Source: PALSA-693 sp963834725 (GTDB lineage Bacteria; Actinomycetota; Acidimicrobiia; Acidimicrobiales; Palsa-688). Taken from it: a stretch of 64,000 bases of DNA. The position numbers were made by a program, and so were the translations under genes. Shown here piece by piece: positions 26,664 to 35,536 of this stretch. Position 1 is the first letter of the stretch; every line of letters starts with the position of its first letter. The stretch covers positions 4,960,001-5,024,000 of the forward strand of contig CAWICN010000001.1 in the NCBI GenBank assembly GCA_963834725.1, in the 5' to 3' direction. The notes under the pieces were generated by a model. The model was not told the DNA's origin. It worked only from the letters and a program-made list of their open reading frames with translations, and did no database searches.

Positions 26664-27617
26664 CTAGTGGGTTGGCCGGGTGAGGCCCTGCTGCGCCTCG
26701 AGGGTGAGCTCGAGCGCGGTGAGCGCGCTGGCCGGGTCGATGAGGTTGTCGGCCGCGCCGGCGAGGCAGGCGAGCACGTGATCGATCATCACCGCGTACG
26801 GGCTGGCGTCGGGCAGCTCAATGACCCGTTCGCCGTCGGAGGTGTATTCGGTGAGCGTGGCTGGGCCCTGGCCGGTGAACCCGGCGGTCATGGCGTATTC
26901 GAGCACCGCGTCGGTGAAGGTGGCTCGCCAGCCTCCGCGCATCCCGTATGGCTGGGGCATCAGCGCGGAGCCGCTGATCCGGGCAGTTGCGTCCGGGAAG
27001 TCGAACAGGATGGTCGCGGCCGAACCGCGGCCGTCGCGGCCGGGGAGTCCGGTGACGTGCATGCCGGCAGGGTGCCCGAGTAGGCCGGCGACCAGGTCGA
27101 AGTCGGCGTGCAGCATGTCCAACGCGATCGTGTCGAGAGTCAGGTTGTAACCGGGCCACAGCAGCGCCGTGCGGTTCTCGATCTCCAGCGTCCGCAGCGG
27201 CCCATACCGCTGCTCGCTGACGGTCTGCCGCAGGTGCTGATTGTGCGGGCTGAACCGGGAGAACATGTCCACGAACGCCCGCCGCCCGCTGGCCCGCTGG
27301 ACCTCGATCACCCGCTGCGCGTCCTCCAGCGTGGCCGTGAGCGGCAACTCGATGAGCACATCCCGGCCAGCCTGCAGGGCGCGGATGGCGACCTCGGCGT
27401 GCACCGCGGTAGGCAGACAGATGTCCACGAGGTCCACCGAGCCGTCGGCGATCAGCACGTTCAGGTCGGTCGTGGTGGCGAACCCGAACTGATCGCTGAT
27501 CTTCGCGAGTTTCTCCAGCGTGCGACCGAACACGACGACTTCATCGATATCACCGCGTTGCGCGTACACCGCGGCGTGCGCCTGGCCGAACCCGCTTCCC
27601 AACAGGGCGATCTTCAT
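26664..27617 (-). CDS. Gfo/Idh/MocA-family NAD(P) oxidoreductase
   Basis: From ATG 27617, with a GGAGG site in front, 317 residues. The Rossmann start MKIALLGSGFGQAHAAVY binds NAD(P), and VDLVDICLPTAVHAEVAIRALQAGRDVLIELPLT is the family hinge with the EKP-like position as ELP. The C-terminal alpha/beta sheet domain (TLDTIALDMLHADFDLVAGLLG) follows. Sugar or inositol dehydrogenases are relatives. Replacement of the usual EKP lysine by Leu is notable and may mean altered catalysis. It lies downstream of the amidohydrolase gene on the same strand. Confidence 0.85.
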   Translation of the reverse strand: MKIALLGSGFGQAHAAVYAQRGDIDEVVVFGRTLEKLAKISDQFGFATTTDLNVLIADGSVDLVDICLPTAVHAEVAIRALQAGRDVLIELPLTATLEDAQRVIEVQRASGRRAFVDMFSRFSPHNQHLRQTVSEQRYGPLRTLEIENRTALLWPGYNLTLDTIALDMLHADFDLVAGLLGHPAGMHVTGLPGRDGRGSAATILFDFPDATARISGSALMPQPYGMRGGWRATFTDAVLEYAMTAGFTGQGPATLTEYTSDGERVIELPDASPYAVMIDHVLACLAGAADNLIDPASALTALELTLEAQQGLTRPTH

Positions 27618-27762
27618 GGCGGTGCCTCCTTTCGCAGTGGCCGGCACTAGCTGCCATTTCGACCTGAGGTTAGGTCGGGGCTGTGACATCGCCGCCCGGT
27701 CGTCGGATAGCTCTCGCCCCGCGCCCGCGGTGCGCGTCCGCTGGTGATCGATAGCGGATCGA

Positions 27763-29013
27763 CTACTGGTGCGCGGGTGCCGGTTTCTGCCGCACAACCT
27801 GGCAGCCTCGTCGCCAGATGCCGGCGATGTTCGCGGTCTCGGTGATGTCGGTGGTGGGGTCGCCGTCGATCAGAAGCAGGTCGGCGGTAAGCCCGGGTTG
27901 GATGCGGCCGCGATCGTGTAGCCCGACGACGGCAGCCGGCGCAGCGGTGGCAGCCCTGAGGGCCTCCAGTGCGCTGAGCCCGGCACCGACGAGTAGCTCT
28001 AGCTCGCGGTGCAGGCTGGCGCCATGGGCGACGCCGAGAGTCCCGGCGTCGCTGCCGGCCAAGATGGCTGCACCAGCCCGACGCATCGCGGCGAGGGTGT
28101 TGGCGGCAGCTTCGAAAGTCACCGGGGCGTCGGGGCCGAGAGGAAAGTTCCCGCCGAGCATGGTGAGCATCGTCGCGGCCGAGGAGCCCAGCCACGGTTC
28201 GAAACGCGGGTCGCTGGCAATCGCGGGCCCATGTCCGTGGCCACTGATCGCTTCGAGAGCCACCAAGGTCGGGGTCACGAATACACCGCGGTCCGCGAGC
28301 ACCCTGGTGAACTCGACGTCGACCACGACGTCCATCGGCAGGTGGGCCAACCCGTCGGCGCCGGCAACGACCGCCAGGCGGGCCGCTTGGGCATCGAGGG
28401 CATGCACGATCGCTAACAGCCCGTGACGGTGCGCCGCCACGATCAGCGCCGCCACAGTGTCCGGCCCCAGCGTGGGGCGCGTATAGCCGAGCACGTGGCC
28501 GTCATCGACGATGATCTTCAGGTAGTCCGACCCCTCCGCCGCCCTGGCCGCGACGAAGGCCTCCGCCTCGGATGCCTCGGTGATGGTCGGGAACGGGCGG
28601 TAAAAGCCGCGCTCGACCAACCCCGTCGGGTGCCCACCCGGCGCCGTGGCGCAGGTGCCGGCCGAACGTACGTCAGCCGCCCCCGGCCGGTCCCGCGCCA
28701 CCGCCTTCAACTCGGCTGCCACCGTCGGATCAGCGAACATGTCCAGCTCGGTCGTCACCCCGAACACCACCGCCTGCGCCGGACTATCAGCGAAGACGTG
28801 CGTGTGAGCGTCGATCAGCCCAGGCAGCAACATCTGGCCACCGGCGTCAACCACCTGGGCACCGGCCGGGGCGTCGAGACGCTCGCCCACCTCGGCGATG
28901 ACGCCATCGACGACAAGCACTGACCGATCCCGAAGCACCTGCTCGCCATCGAAAACCCGACCCACGTTGAACAGCGTGGCCTTGGCAGTTTCAGCGATGA
29001 CCGGACCTCCCAA
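27763..29013 (-). CDS. Metal-dependent amidohydrolase
   Basis: A 416-residue amidohydrolase of the imidazolonepropionase/prolidase-like group. The first metal site is LPGLIDAHTHVF (about 66-76); a catalytic Lys is expected in DYLKIIVDDG; His ligands occur in GLLAIVHALD and GLAHLPMD; the final Asp lies in AILAGSDAGTLG. The N- and C-terminal beta strands (ATLFNVGRVFDGEQV, DLLLIDGDPTTDI) form the usual sandwich. It acts on a cyclic amide or peptide; exact substrate unknown. Probably co-transcribed with the Gfo/Idh gene 146 bases downstream. Confidence 0.88.
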   Translation of the reverse strand: MGGPVIAETAKATLFNVGRVFDGEQVLRDRSVLVVDGVIAEVGERLDAPAGAQVVDAGGQMLLPGLIDAHTHVFADSPAQAVVFGVTTELDMFADPTVAAELKAVARDRPGAADVRSAGTCATAPGGHPTGLVERGFYRPFPTITEASEAEAFVAARAAEGSDYLKIIVDDGHVLGYTRPTLGPDTVAALIVAAHRHGLLAIVHALDAQAARLAVVAGADGLAHLPMDVVVDVEFTRVLADRGVFVTPTLVALEAISGHGHGPAIASDPRFEPWLGSSAATMLTMLGGNFPLGPDAPVTFEAAANTLAAMRRAGAAILAGSDAGTLGVAHGASLHRELELLVGAGLSALEALRAATAAPAAVVGLHDRGRIQPGLTADLLLIDGDPTTDITETANIAGIWRRGCQVVRQKPAPAHQ

Positions 29014-29133
29014 CCCTGCTCCTTCGACACGCCCAGTCTGTAGGTTCTACGGGTCCGCTGCCGAGCATCGGCCGCCGTAGCAGTAACCGATCGTTCTGCG
29101 GAACGGTCGGTGCGCGTCGCTACCCTAGGAGAA

Positions 29134-29559
29134 ATGGTGCCATGGGACCCGGCCGAGAGTGGAGTGCTGCGGCTGCCGTCAGGCCGGCTGGTGCGCGGCC
29201 GCGGACTACGCGCCGTCCCCGACGGTGCTCCTCCCCAGTTCGGGCTGTACCTGCAAGCGAAGCCCCCACCACCGTTCGAGTGGCCGTCGCGTTGGTTGCG
29301 ATGGCCGGACTGGTGGTTGCCTCTCGATCGCAACGACGCCCGAGATTCGCTGGTCGAGCTGTGGCAGCGCTCCGAGTCGGAGCGGGTCGAAGCGGCCTGC
29401 GGCGGTGGCCAAGGGCGGACAGGTACGGCGCTGGCCTGCCTGGCAGTCCTCGACGGCGTTCCAGCGGCCGAGGCCGTGAGGTACGTCCGCCAGTACTACA
29501 AGCCGGGGGCGGTCGAGACCCCGTGGCAGCGGTGGTATGTCAGGAAGTTCCAACCGTAG
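29134..29559 (+). CDS. Protein-tyrosine-phosphatase-like protein
   Basis: About 141 residues from ATG 29134 (AGGAG just upstream). The loop VEAACGGGQGRTGTALACLAVLDG has the CX5R phosphatase signature (C-GGGQG-R), and an upstream Trp/Asp region (WPDWWLPLDRNDARDSL) could supply the general acid. The C-terminal AVRYVRQYYKPGAVETPWQRWYVRKF is conserved in actinobacterial proteins annotated as protein phosphatases, from memory. The usual His before the Cys is Ala here. Confidence 0.7.
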   Translation: MVPWDPAESGVLRLPSGRLVRGRGLRAVPDGAPPQFGLYLQAKPPPPFEWPSRWLRWPDWWLPLDRNDARDSLVELWQRSESERVEAACGGGQGRTGTALACLAVLDGVPAAEAVRYVRQYYKPGAVETPWQRWYVRKFQP

Positions 29560-29759
29560 TCACCAGCGTTCGAGCCGCCCGGCAGCGTCCACTGGACGAT
29601 CCCCCGCGGACCCCGACAGTCGGTACCCCAGTTGGCCACGGATGGGTCCGCAGCGCGTTCGGCTTCCGGGCAGCGTTGACTCGCGATCTCACGCTGAACA
29701 GTTGGCAACCGCAGCGGCTGGTGTTGATGCTGACGCCGTGCGGTCGTGTGGGTCTGAGA

Positions 29760-30524
29760 TCAGATGCGTTGGGCTCGACGGCACCGATCCCACGCCATCG
29801 CCGCGACGATCGAGATCGTCAGCAGCACCCCGCTCCCGGCCACGTCCAGAACGTAGTGATTGCCGGTGGTGATGACGACAGCGACCATGACCATGGGGAA
29901 CAGCCAGGCGAGCAACGCGAGCCGCGGATGCTTGTCTCGGAGTGCCAGCCACGCGGCGTAGGCGCATAACGCCGACCATCCAACGTGCAGGCTCGGCATC
30001 GCCGAGAAGTGATTCTGGCCATTAGTCAGATCACGCGAGGCGCCGCCGGCGATGAGGTCGTGGTCGGCCACGACGTCGACGATCCCGGCCAGAGCGAACC
30101 GTGGCGGGGACATTGGCACCAGCCAGAAGACAAGCAACGCCAACGGCGCCATCACGATCAGGGTGCGGCGGACCGTCTTGTACACCTCGGCGTGCCGGAC
30201 AAGCACCCACAGCAATACGCCGGCCAGCGGCAGGTAGTACAGGCGGTAGTAAAGCACCGCCGCCTCGATCATCACCGGGTGCTTGGTAAGCCAGTGGTTG
30301 GCGGCGACCTCGATATCCAGATGCAGCGAGCGCTCCACAGATTGCAGCGTCTGCGCGTTCGCCGTCGCCGTCGCGACGTCCGTGTCTGTCAGGTCGTGCA
30401 ACCGCGTGAACAGCACCAGGCCGACAACGAGACCGGTCAATTCAGCCACCTGCCGGTGCCACCCGCGTTGGGCCAACCGCGTAAGGCGGTTCTGCTGATT
30501 CCCGACAGGATCACGGCCGTTCAT
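29760..30524 (-). CDS. PAP2-superfamily membrane phosphatase/transferase
   Basis: A 254-residue membrane protein with about six hydrophobic segments. The PAP2 motifs are visible as SAMPSLHVGWSAL (C2-like) and TTGNHYVLDVAGSG (C3-like), as in AUR1/inositol phosphoryl-transferase-like actinobacterial proteins. The N-terminal half includes ERSLHLDIEVAANHWL, a feature of that subgroup. Likely acts on lipid phosphates at the membrane; substrate unknown. Confidence 0.85.
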   Translation of the reverse strand: MNGRDPVGNQQNRLTRLAQRGWHRQVAELTGLVVGLVLFTRLHDLTDTDVATATANAQTLQSVERSLHLDIEVAANHWLTKHPVMIEAAVLYYRLYYLPLAGVLLWVLVRHAEVYKTVRRTLIVMAPLALLVFWLVPMSPPRFALAGIVDVVADHDLIAGGASRDLTNGQNHFSAMPSLHVGWSALCAYAAWLALRDKHPRLALLAWLFPMVMVAVVITTGNHYVLDVAGSGVLLTISIVAAMAWDRCRRAQRI

Positions 30525-30650
30525 GACCTAACCATCCTGGCGACGGTACCGGGACCGGCCACCGGCTGCTGGTAGCCGGCCATAGGTTAACGGGCACTGG
30601 TCCGAACGTGAAACGCGACGGCTGCCGGGCGACGCAGACGCCAATACACA

Positions 30651-30738
30651 AGCTGATGTGGAACGGCCTTGTCAATCGGGCTGGGCGAGGCTAGCGAGCT
30701 CGGTTTTGACCGCGCCGAACGGAGGTTCGGAGCTTGAT
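30651..30738. repeat. Palindromic repeat unit, copy A
   Basis: Begins AGCTGATGTGGAACGGCCTT, identical for 26 bases to copy B at 31377, then diverges but keeps the CGGTTTTG and GCGCCGAAC blocks and an inverted repeat (about 30712-30733). Unknown element end or extragenic palindromic repeat. Confidence 0.6.
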
Positions 30739-30963
30739 CGCTCATTGAGCAGGCGACGGGGTCCTGGTGACACCGGGGTGGCGGCTGCTACGCCGGTGTC
30801 CCCCGGTTTGGGGGTGGGGATCGGGTGAGGGCTCGACCATGCGCCGGAGCGGGGCTGGTGCGCTGACCGCCAGAGTGATGTACGCGGGTTTGGGACCGCA
30901 GTTCGGCTATTCGCAGAACGGTGCCCTGGACTAAAAGCGCCCGTGGGTTTGGGCATAGCTTAA

Positions 30964-31369
30964 CCCGGATCCACCGATCTCTTGACATCGATCTAGGCTG
31001 GGCATCCGCGAAAAGGGCCTTCCGGCAAGGGAAAATGGCAGTTGCGATCCTGTCCATGACCCGTACTGGAAGGCACCTTTCGGATGCGTTCATTTTGCCA
31101 CAGTCTCGACCGGGTGGAGGTGACATTCGACGACGAGAGGCTGGTGGCCAACGCCGGGCTGATGGGGCCGGCCACCCTGGCCCAGCACCTGGGCTTGCGG
31201 GAGCTGTTCGAGTCGCATGTCGACCTGGGGGACGCCCCGGGCCGAGCCAACGTGGGGCACAAGGCCATGACGGTGATCCACTCGGTCCTGGCCGGCGGGG
31301 ACCTCCACCCCTACCAGCCGCTTCAAAGCCACACCCACCATCGCCCAATATCAATCGGTGGATCCGGGC
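30964..31369 (+). mobile_element. Internally deleted IS1380-family element
   Basis: About 406 bases bounded by inverted repeats CCCGGATCCACCGAT (left, 30964-30978) and its complement at 31354-31368, flanked on both sides by TTAA (30960-30963 and 31370-31373), the 4-base target duplication expected for this family. Inside, 31084-31377 encodes the N-terminus of an IS1380-type transposase (VEVTFDDERLVANAGLMG, then DLGDAPGRANVGHKAMT), cut off after about 70 residues; the catalytic core is gone. It can only move if a full-length relative supplies transposase. It is not a derivative of the element at 60.2 kb: ends and protein differ. Confidence 0.75.
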
Positions 31370-31376
31370 TTAAGTA

Positions 31377-31474
31377 AGCTGATGTGGAACGGCCTTGTCA
31401 ATGGGTCGTGTGGAGCATGCGGAACTCCGTTTTGGGCGCGCCGAACCAGGCTGGTTCGGCGCTTGGATGATGAT
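31377..31474. repeat. Palindromic repeat unit, copy B
   Basis: Same first 26 bases as copy A (30651), starting 4 bases after the TTAA duplication of the IS remnant. It contains a perfect hairpin GCGCCGAACC (31438-31447) with GGTTCGGCGC (31453-31462). Confidence 0.6.
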
Positions 31475-31486
31475 CACGTGGCGTGT

Positions 31487-32221
31487 TCAGTCGGATCCAG
31501 CTTCTGAGGGCGACGCCGTGGGCGGATCCGATGACTGAACACGGCGGGGCCTCCCACGCGCCGCTTGTCGCTCGGCCTCGTGCTTGATGCTGGAAAACGA
31601 TTCGCGAACTGCCTGCTCCCAGCGCGCCGCGACGGTGTCGCCCCAGCGCATTCCGATCTCTCCGCCATCGGTGCCCAACTCACCCTTGTAGGAAAGCGTC
31701 GTCAAAGCGTCGCTGTGGGTCAGCTCGAAGACTTCTGTCACGTGCGGGACGGGACCCCTCACGACCCGGAAGCTCACCCGGTGTGGACGCTCGAAGCGCA
31801 CTGTCTCCAGGGTGACGGCGCGTCGGTTGCGGCACACTGGGGTGTAATGCTCTGCGAGCACGAGGTCAGAGCCTCGCTCGAGGACTTTGAGCGTCTCGGC
31901 CATCGCATGGGTTGTGCGCCCGAGATAGGGCTGTGCGACAACGTCGAACACGATGTCGATGGGCGCACGAACATCGACGGAGAACGGGCCGAGGGGACGC
32001 ACCCGGCGTTTCCAGTCGAGGTCGAGCGTGAGTTGACCTAGCACCAGCCGGTCGTAGACCCAGCGGCCACAAGCGTATCCGCCTGCAGCTACGAGCAAGA
32101 AGTTACGGAGTGTCTTCACCGCACCATCTTGGACCCGTCCGGGCCGAAGAATCATGCGGTCTGACAGCGGGAGCCGAAGTGTCGGCTTCGGATCGGGGTT
32201 GCTCCGCTTGCGATCACCCAT
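31487..32221 (-). CDS. SRPBCC (START-like) protein with membrane segment
   Basis: About 244 residues from ATG 32221. A hydrophobic segment (TLRNFLLVAAGGYACGRWVY) precedes an SRPBCC/polyketide-cyclase-like domain: FSVDVRAPIDIVFDVVAQPY opens it, and VSFRVVRGPVPHVTEVFEL and ALTTLSYKGELGTDGG are the central strands. The tail is hydrophilic. A ligand-binding or lipid-handling role is likely, with the cavity facing the membrane side; details unknown. Confidence 0.7.
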   Translation of the reverse strand: MGDRKRSNPDPKPTLRLPLSDRMILRPGRVQDGAVKTLRNFLLVAAGGYACGRWVYDRLVLGQLTLDLDWKRRVRPLGPFSVDVRAPIDIVFDVVAQPYLGRTTHAMAETLKVLERGSDLVLAEHYTPVCRNRRAVTLETVRFERPHRVSFRVVRGPVPHVTEVFELTHSDALTTLSYKGELGTDGGEIGMRWGDTVAARWEQAVRESFSSIKHEAERQAARGRPRRVQSSDPPTASPSEAGSD

Positions 32222-32278
32222 GAGGAGGCTCGATACCCTTCGCACGGCAGCGCCGGTGCTCGACTGCGCCAAAGCCAC

Positions 32279-32583
32279 ACGGGCTGGTGTGATCGCAGAT
32301 GTTCGGGTATGACGGAACGCTCCCAGACGGGAGTGGCCTTGCCGTCATCTCCTCGACGGACGCCGGAACGCGGCCGACGACAAGTAGCTCGACGCCAGGG
32401 CGTAGCGCTCCCCGAGCTGGACCACCCCCGGTGATCCGAGCCGCGTGCTCGACTCCGAGGGATCGATCTGCGTACAACATGGTTCTGGCGGCCGCGGAGA
32501 GTCCCCGCATGCCCTAGCACGCTGATTGCGTTGAGGTGGGTCGGTCCCCCGGTCAACCCCGCCTCGCGGGCGGCGCCGACTGG
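32279..32583. other. Gap without recognised gene
   Basis: About 305 bases between the SRPBCC gene and the FAS1 lipoprotein gene. I see no convincing coding frame here; it may hold a promoter for the leftward SRPBCC gene and the FAS1 transcript end. Confidence 0.35.
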
Positions 32584-33219
32584 TCAATGCATCGGGGTCA
32601 GGACCTTGTTGAGGATGTAGATGGTCGCGTTCTCGGTGTGGATGTTCCCGCAGATGATCGAGGCGTTGTTGACTTCGTAGATGGCGCCCATCTTCGAGGG
32701 GGTGAGGGTGTCGCCCTCCAGGGTGGGGATGGCTTTGCCGGCCGCGATCTCGGCGGGGGTGATGCTCTGGCCGACCACGTGGTATTTGAGGATCTTGGCC
32801 AGCTCGGCCATCGAGTGCATCATCGTCTTCTCGCTGCTCGGCAGTGCGGCGAAGGCGTCGTTGGCGGGGGCGAAGACCGTGAAGGCGTGCATGCCGTTGA
32901 GCTCGGCGGCGAGGCCGGCCGTTTTGGCGTCGGAGGCGAAGGTGGTGAGCAGCGGGTTGGCGGCGGCGGCCTGGAGCACGGACTCCATGCCCATGGAGTG
33001 GAAGCTGCCGGTACCGTTGGCGGGGATCATGCCGCAGTCCGAGCCGAACGCCGCCGACGCGGCGGTGGCGGCGGGCGCAGCCGGAGGAGCGGTCGTCGGC
33101 GGGTTGGTGGTCTGGGTGGCGGACTTGTTCGAGCTTCCGCACGCGGCCGCGGTTAGGGCCACCGCGGCGATGGCAGCGGCGGCGAGGGCGTTGCTTCGGG
33201 TCGTGGTCTTTCTCTTCAC
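32584..33219 (-). CDS. FAS1 (fasciclin) domain lipoprotein, MPT83-like
   Basis: A 211-residue protein with a lipoprotein signal (Ala-rich, Cys27 in TAAACGSS), a Pro/Thr/Ala linker and one fasciclin domain: MESVLQAAAANPLLTTFASD, HAFTVFAPANDAFAALP (FAS1 H1), YHVVGQSITPAEI (H2) and ASIICGNIHTENATIYILNKVLTP. It resembles mycobacterial MPT70/MPT83, which are SigK-controlled. It is 33 bases downstream of the molybdoenzyme gene and very likely in its operon; a sigK-rskA pair begins just beyond that gene. Confidence 0.9.
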   Translation of the reverse strand: MKRKTTTRSNALAAAAIAAVALTAAACGSSNKSATQTTNPPTTAPPAAPAATAASAAFGSDCGMIPANGTGSFHSMGMESVLQAAAANPLLTTFASDAKTAGLAAELNGMHAFTVFAPANDAFAALPSSEKTMMHSMAELAKILKYHVVGQSITPAEIAAGKAIPTLEGDTLTPSKMGAIYEVNNASIICGNIHTENATIYILNKVLTPMH

Positions 33220-33252
33220 AGTTCTCCTCTCAATTGGGGTGTGGGTGGGTTT

Positions 33253-34905
33253 TCATGCCGTCCGGATGCTGACGGCGACCGACGGGTAGCCGGTCGCTCC
33301 GTTGGGTTCGGGTGGGGCGACCGCGGAGGTTTGCGTGTACCCGGTGGCGTCGGTGGCTCGGGATTGGATCGTGTGGGTTCCGGGGGTTGCGTCCCACTGC
33401 CAGGTCCACTGGCGCCAGGTGTCGAGGCCGGGCACGGCCGCCAGCTCGGCGGTCTGCCAGGGGCCCGAGTCGACGCTCACTTCGACGGCGTCGACGCCCT
33501 TGTGCTGGGCCCATGCCACCCCGGCGACAGCGGTCGGGCCCGGGGCCAGCGTGTTGGATCCGTTGGGGACGTCGATGCGAGATTGGGTTTTGATGGGCGC
33601 CTGAGCGGACCAGCCTCGCCGGGCCCAGTAGGCGGTCTCAGCGCGGTAGGTCGTGACCTTGATGTCGGTCACCCATTTCGTCGCCGAGACGTAGCCGTAG
33701 AGGCCGGGGACGACCATCCGGACCGGGAAGCCGTGCTGGATCGGCAGGGGCACGCCGTTCATCCCGATGGCCAGTAAGGCGTCTCGCCCGTCCATGACCG
33801 CCTGCACCGGTGTGCCGGAGGTGAATCCGTCGCTGGAAGTGCACAGCAGTTGGTCGGCGCCGGCTCTTATGCCTGCTTGGCGTAGTACTCCGGCGAGGCT
33901 GGCGCCGAGCCAGCGGGCGTTGCCGATGTACGGTCCGCCGACCGGGTTCGACACGCAGCACAGGGTGACGTCGTCCTCGAGGAGGGGCATGGCGAGGAGG
34001 TCGTCGAAGCTGACCATGAGCTCCCGGTCGACCATGCCGTGGATCCGTAGCCGCCAGTGCTTGGGGTCGATCTGGGGCAGCACGATGGCCGTGTCGACGC
34101 GATAGAAAGCGGAGTTCGGGCTGACGAAGGGGGCCAGGCCCGGGATTTGGAGGTCGGCGCCCGCCGGAATAGGGCGGGCTGGTCTGGCGGCGGTAGGAAG
34201 GAACAGACCGGCGCGGGCGCCGGCCACGCTGAACCGGTCAGCCAGGGCCCGGCCGCCGACCACTGTGACGGCCGACGCGCCGGCCGCTCCAGCGCTGAGC
34301 ACGAGGAAGCGTCGGCGGTCCAATCCAGCCGGGCTGACCGGTACGACTTCGTTCTGCGCCTGCGGTCGGCGGGCGACGGCCTGCGGGGGTTGCCGCCACC
34401 TGAGCATCGGCTGGGTAACCGAGCTTTCGATCGCCCACAGGGCGAGCACGCCGGCGCCAGCGGCGACGATCGTCGGGATCGAGTCCTTGGGCGAGAAGGT
34501 CGGCCGGGTCACCGCGGCGTCCAGCCCGACGGCGGTGAACACTGCCAGGCCGGCCAGCCCGTACAGGAACCGCCGTAGCGCCAGCACTCCGACGGCGGCC
34601 GCGAGTAGCCCGAGCACGACGAGGATGCTGGCGACGAGGACCTTCTTGTCGTTGGATCCGAACTCGCGCACGGCGAAGTTCTTCAACCACGGCGGGGTGT
34701 GGTCGATTTGGAGCTGGCCGACCTGGGCGATCGGCGAGCTGTCCGGGCGGATGATCCCGGCCGCGAGCTGGCCGGCCCCGATGGCCACCGCGCCGGCCAG
34801 TACCCCGGCCACCAGCCCGTACGACCAGCGGGGTGCGCCCGGCCACAACCCATTGCTCACAATCTGGAAATCGGAGCCGGGCGCCCACCGGATTGGTTTG
34901 AGCAA
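33253..34905 (-). CDS. Membrane-anchored sulfite-oxidase-like molybdoenzyme
   Basis: A 550-residue protein with several N-terminal membrane segments (about 25-165), a second hydrophobic stretch in RRRFLVLSAGAAGASAVTVV (about 200-220) and a molybdopterin domain of the sulfite oxidase family (about 245-440; IHGMVDRELMVSFDDLLAMP, then DVTLCCVSNPVGGPYIGNARW with the Mo-ligand Cys). A C-terminal immunoglobulin-like dimer domain follows (GVAWAQHKGVDAVEVSVD). The called start is TTG 34905; upstream codons contain no better one. It is divergent from sigK with about 30 bases between, and upstream of the FAS1 gene. Confidence 0.88.
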   Translation of the reverse strand: MLKPIRWAPGSDFQIVSNGLWPGAPRWSYGLVAGVLAGAVAIGAGQLAAGIIRPDSSPIAQVGQLQIDHTPPWLKNFAVREFGSNDKKVLVASILVVLGLLAAAVGVLALRRFLYGLAGLAVFTAVGLDAAVTRPTFSPKDSIPTIVAAGAGVLALWAIESSVTQPMLRWRQPPQAVARRPQAQNEVVPVSPAGLDRRRFLVLSAGAAGASAVTVVGGRALADRFSVAGARAGLFLPTAARPARPIPAGADLQIPGLAPFVSPNSAFYRVDTAIVLPQIDPKHWRLRIHGMVDRELMVSFDDLLAMPLLEDDVTLCCVSNPVGGPYIGNARWLGASLAGVLRQAGIRAGADQLLCTSSDGFTSGTPVQAVMDGRDALLAIGMNGVPLPIQHGFPVRMVVPGLYGYVSATKWVTDIKVTTYRAETAYWARRGWSAQAPIKTQSRIDVPNGSNTLAPGPTAVAGVAWAQHKGVDAVEVSVDSGPWQTAELAAVPGLDTWRQWTWQWDATPGTHTIQSRATDATGYTQTSAVAPPEPNGATGYPSVAVSIRTA

Positions 34906-34937
34906 GCCAGGTTCGGCCCGGTGACGAAGAACAGAAT

Positions 34938-35536
34938 GTGGATGTGCCAGGCCACGCGGAACCGGTATCGACCTCGCCGGTTCATCGCGGCACCACCGAC
35001 CCTGATCTGATACACCAGCTGAACCGGGTGGCGCTCGGGGACCTCGACGCCTTCGACGCCGTCTACGACGAGGTGGCAGGACCGGTGCTGGGCGTCGTGC
35101 GCCGCGTGGTGAGAGACCCGGCCCAGTCCGAGGAGGTCACCCAGGAGGTCCTGCTCGAGGTGTGGCGGGCCGCCAGCCGCTTCGACGCGCGCCAGGGGAG
35201 CCCCATGGCGTGGGTGCTCACCATCGCTCACCGCCGGGCCGTCGACCGGATCCGCTCGTCCACCCGGGCCGCCGCGGCGATGCCAGGGCGGCCGATAACC
35301 CGGCCCGCCCGGACGAGGTGGTAGAGGCGGTCGAGACCGTGCTGGAGCACGAACGCGTCCGACGCTGCCTGGCCAGCCTGACCGAGCTGCAGCGCGAGTC
35401 GATCCTCCTCGCCTACTACGGCGGCTACACCTACAACCAGGTCGCCGACCTCCTTCACGCCCCGCTCGGCACCATCAAGACCCGGCTGCGCGACGGTCTG
35501 ATCCGCCTGCGGGACTGTCTCGGAGTCCAAACATGA
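34938..35536 (+). pseudogene. SigK-like ECF sigma factor, single-base frame break
   Basis: From GTG 34938, the first frame gives DLIHQLNRVALGDLDAFDAVYD and region 2 (EVTQEVLLEVWRAASRFDAR, then GSPMAWVLTIAHRRAVDRIRS). Around 35275-35280 one base is missing, and region 4 continues in another frame: VRRCLASLTELQRESILLAYYGGYTYNQVADLLHAPLGTIKTRLRDGLIRLR. The stop overlaps the rskA start (ATGA). Both halves are highly conserved, and the downstream anti-sigma gene is intact, so an assembly or read error is plausible. SigK controls FAS1 lipoprotein genes in mycobacteria. Confidence 0.8.
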
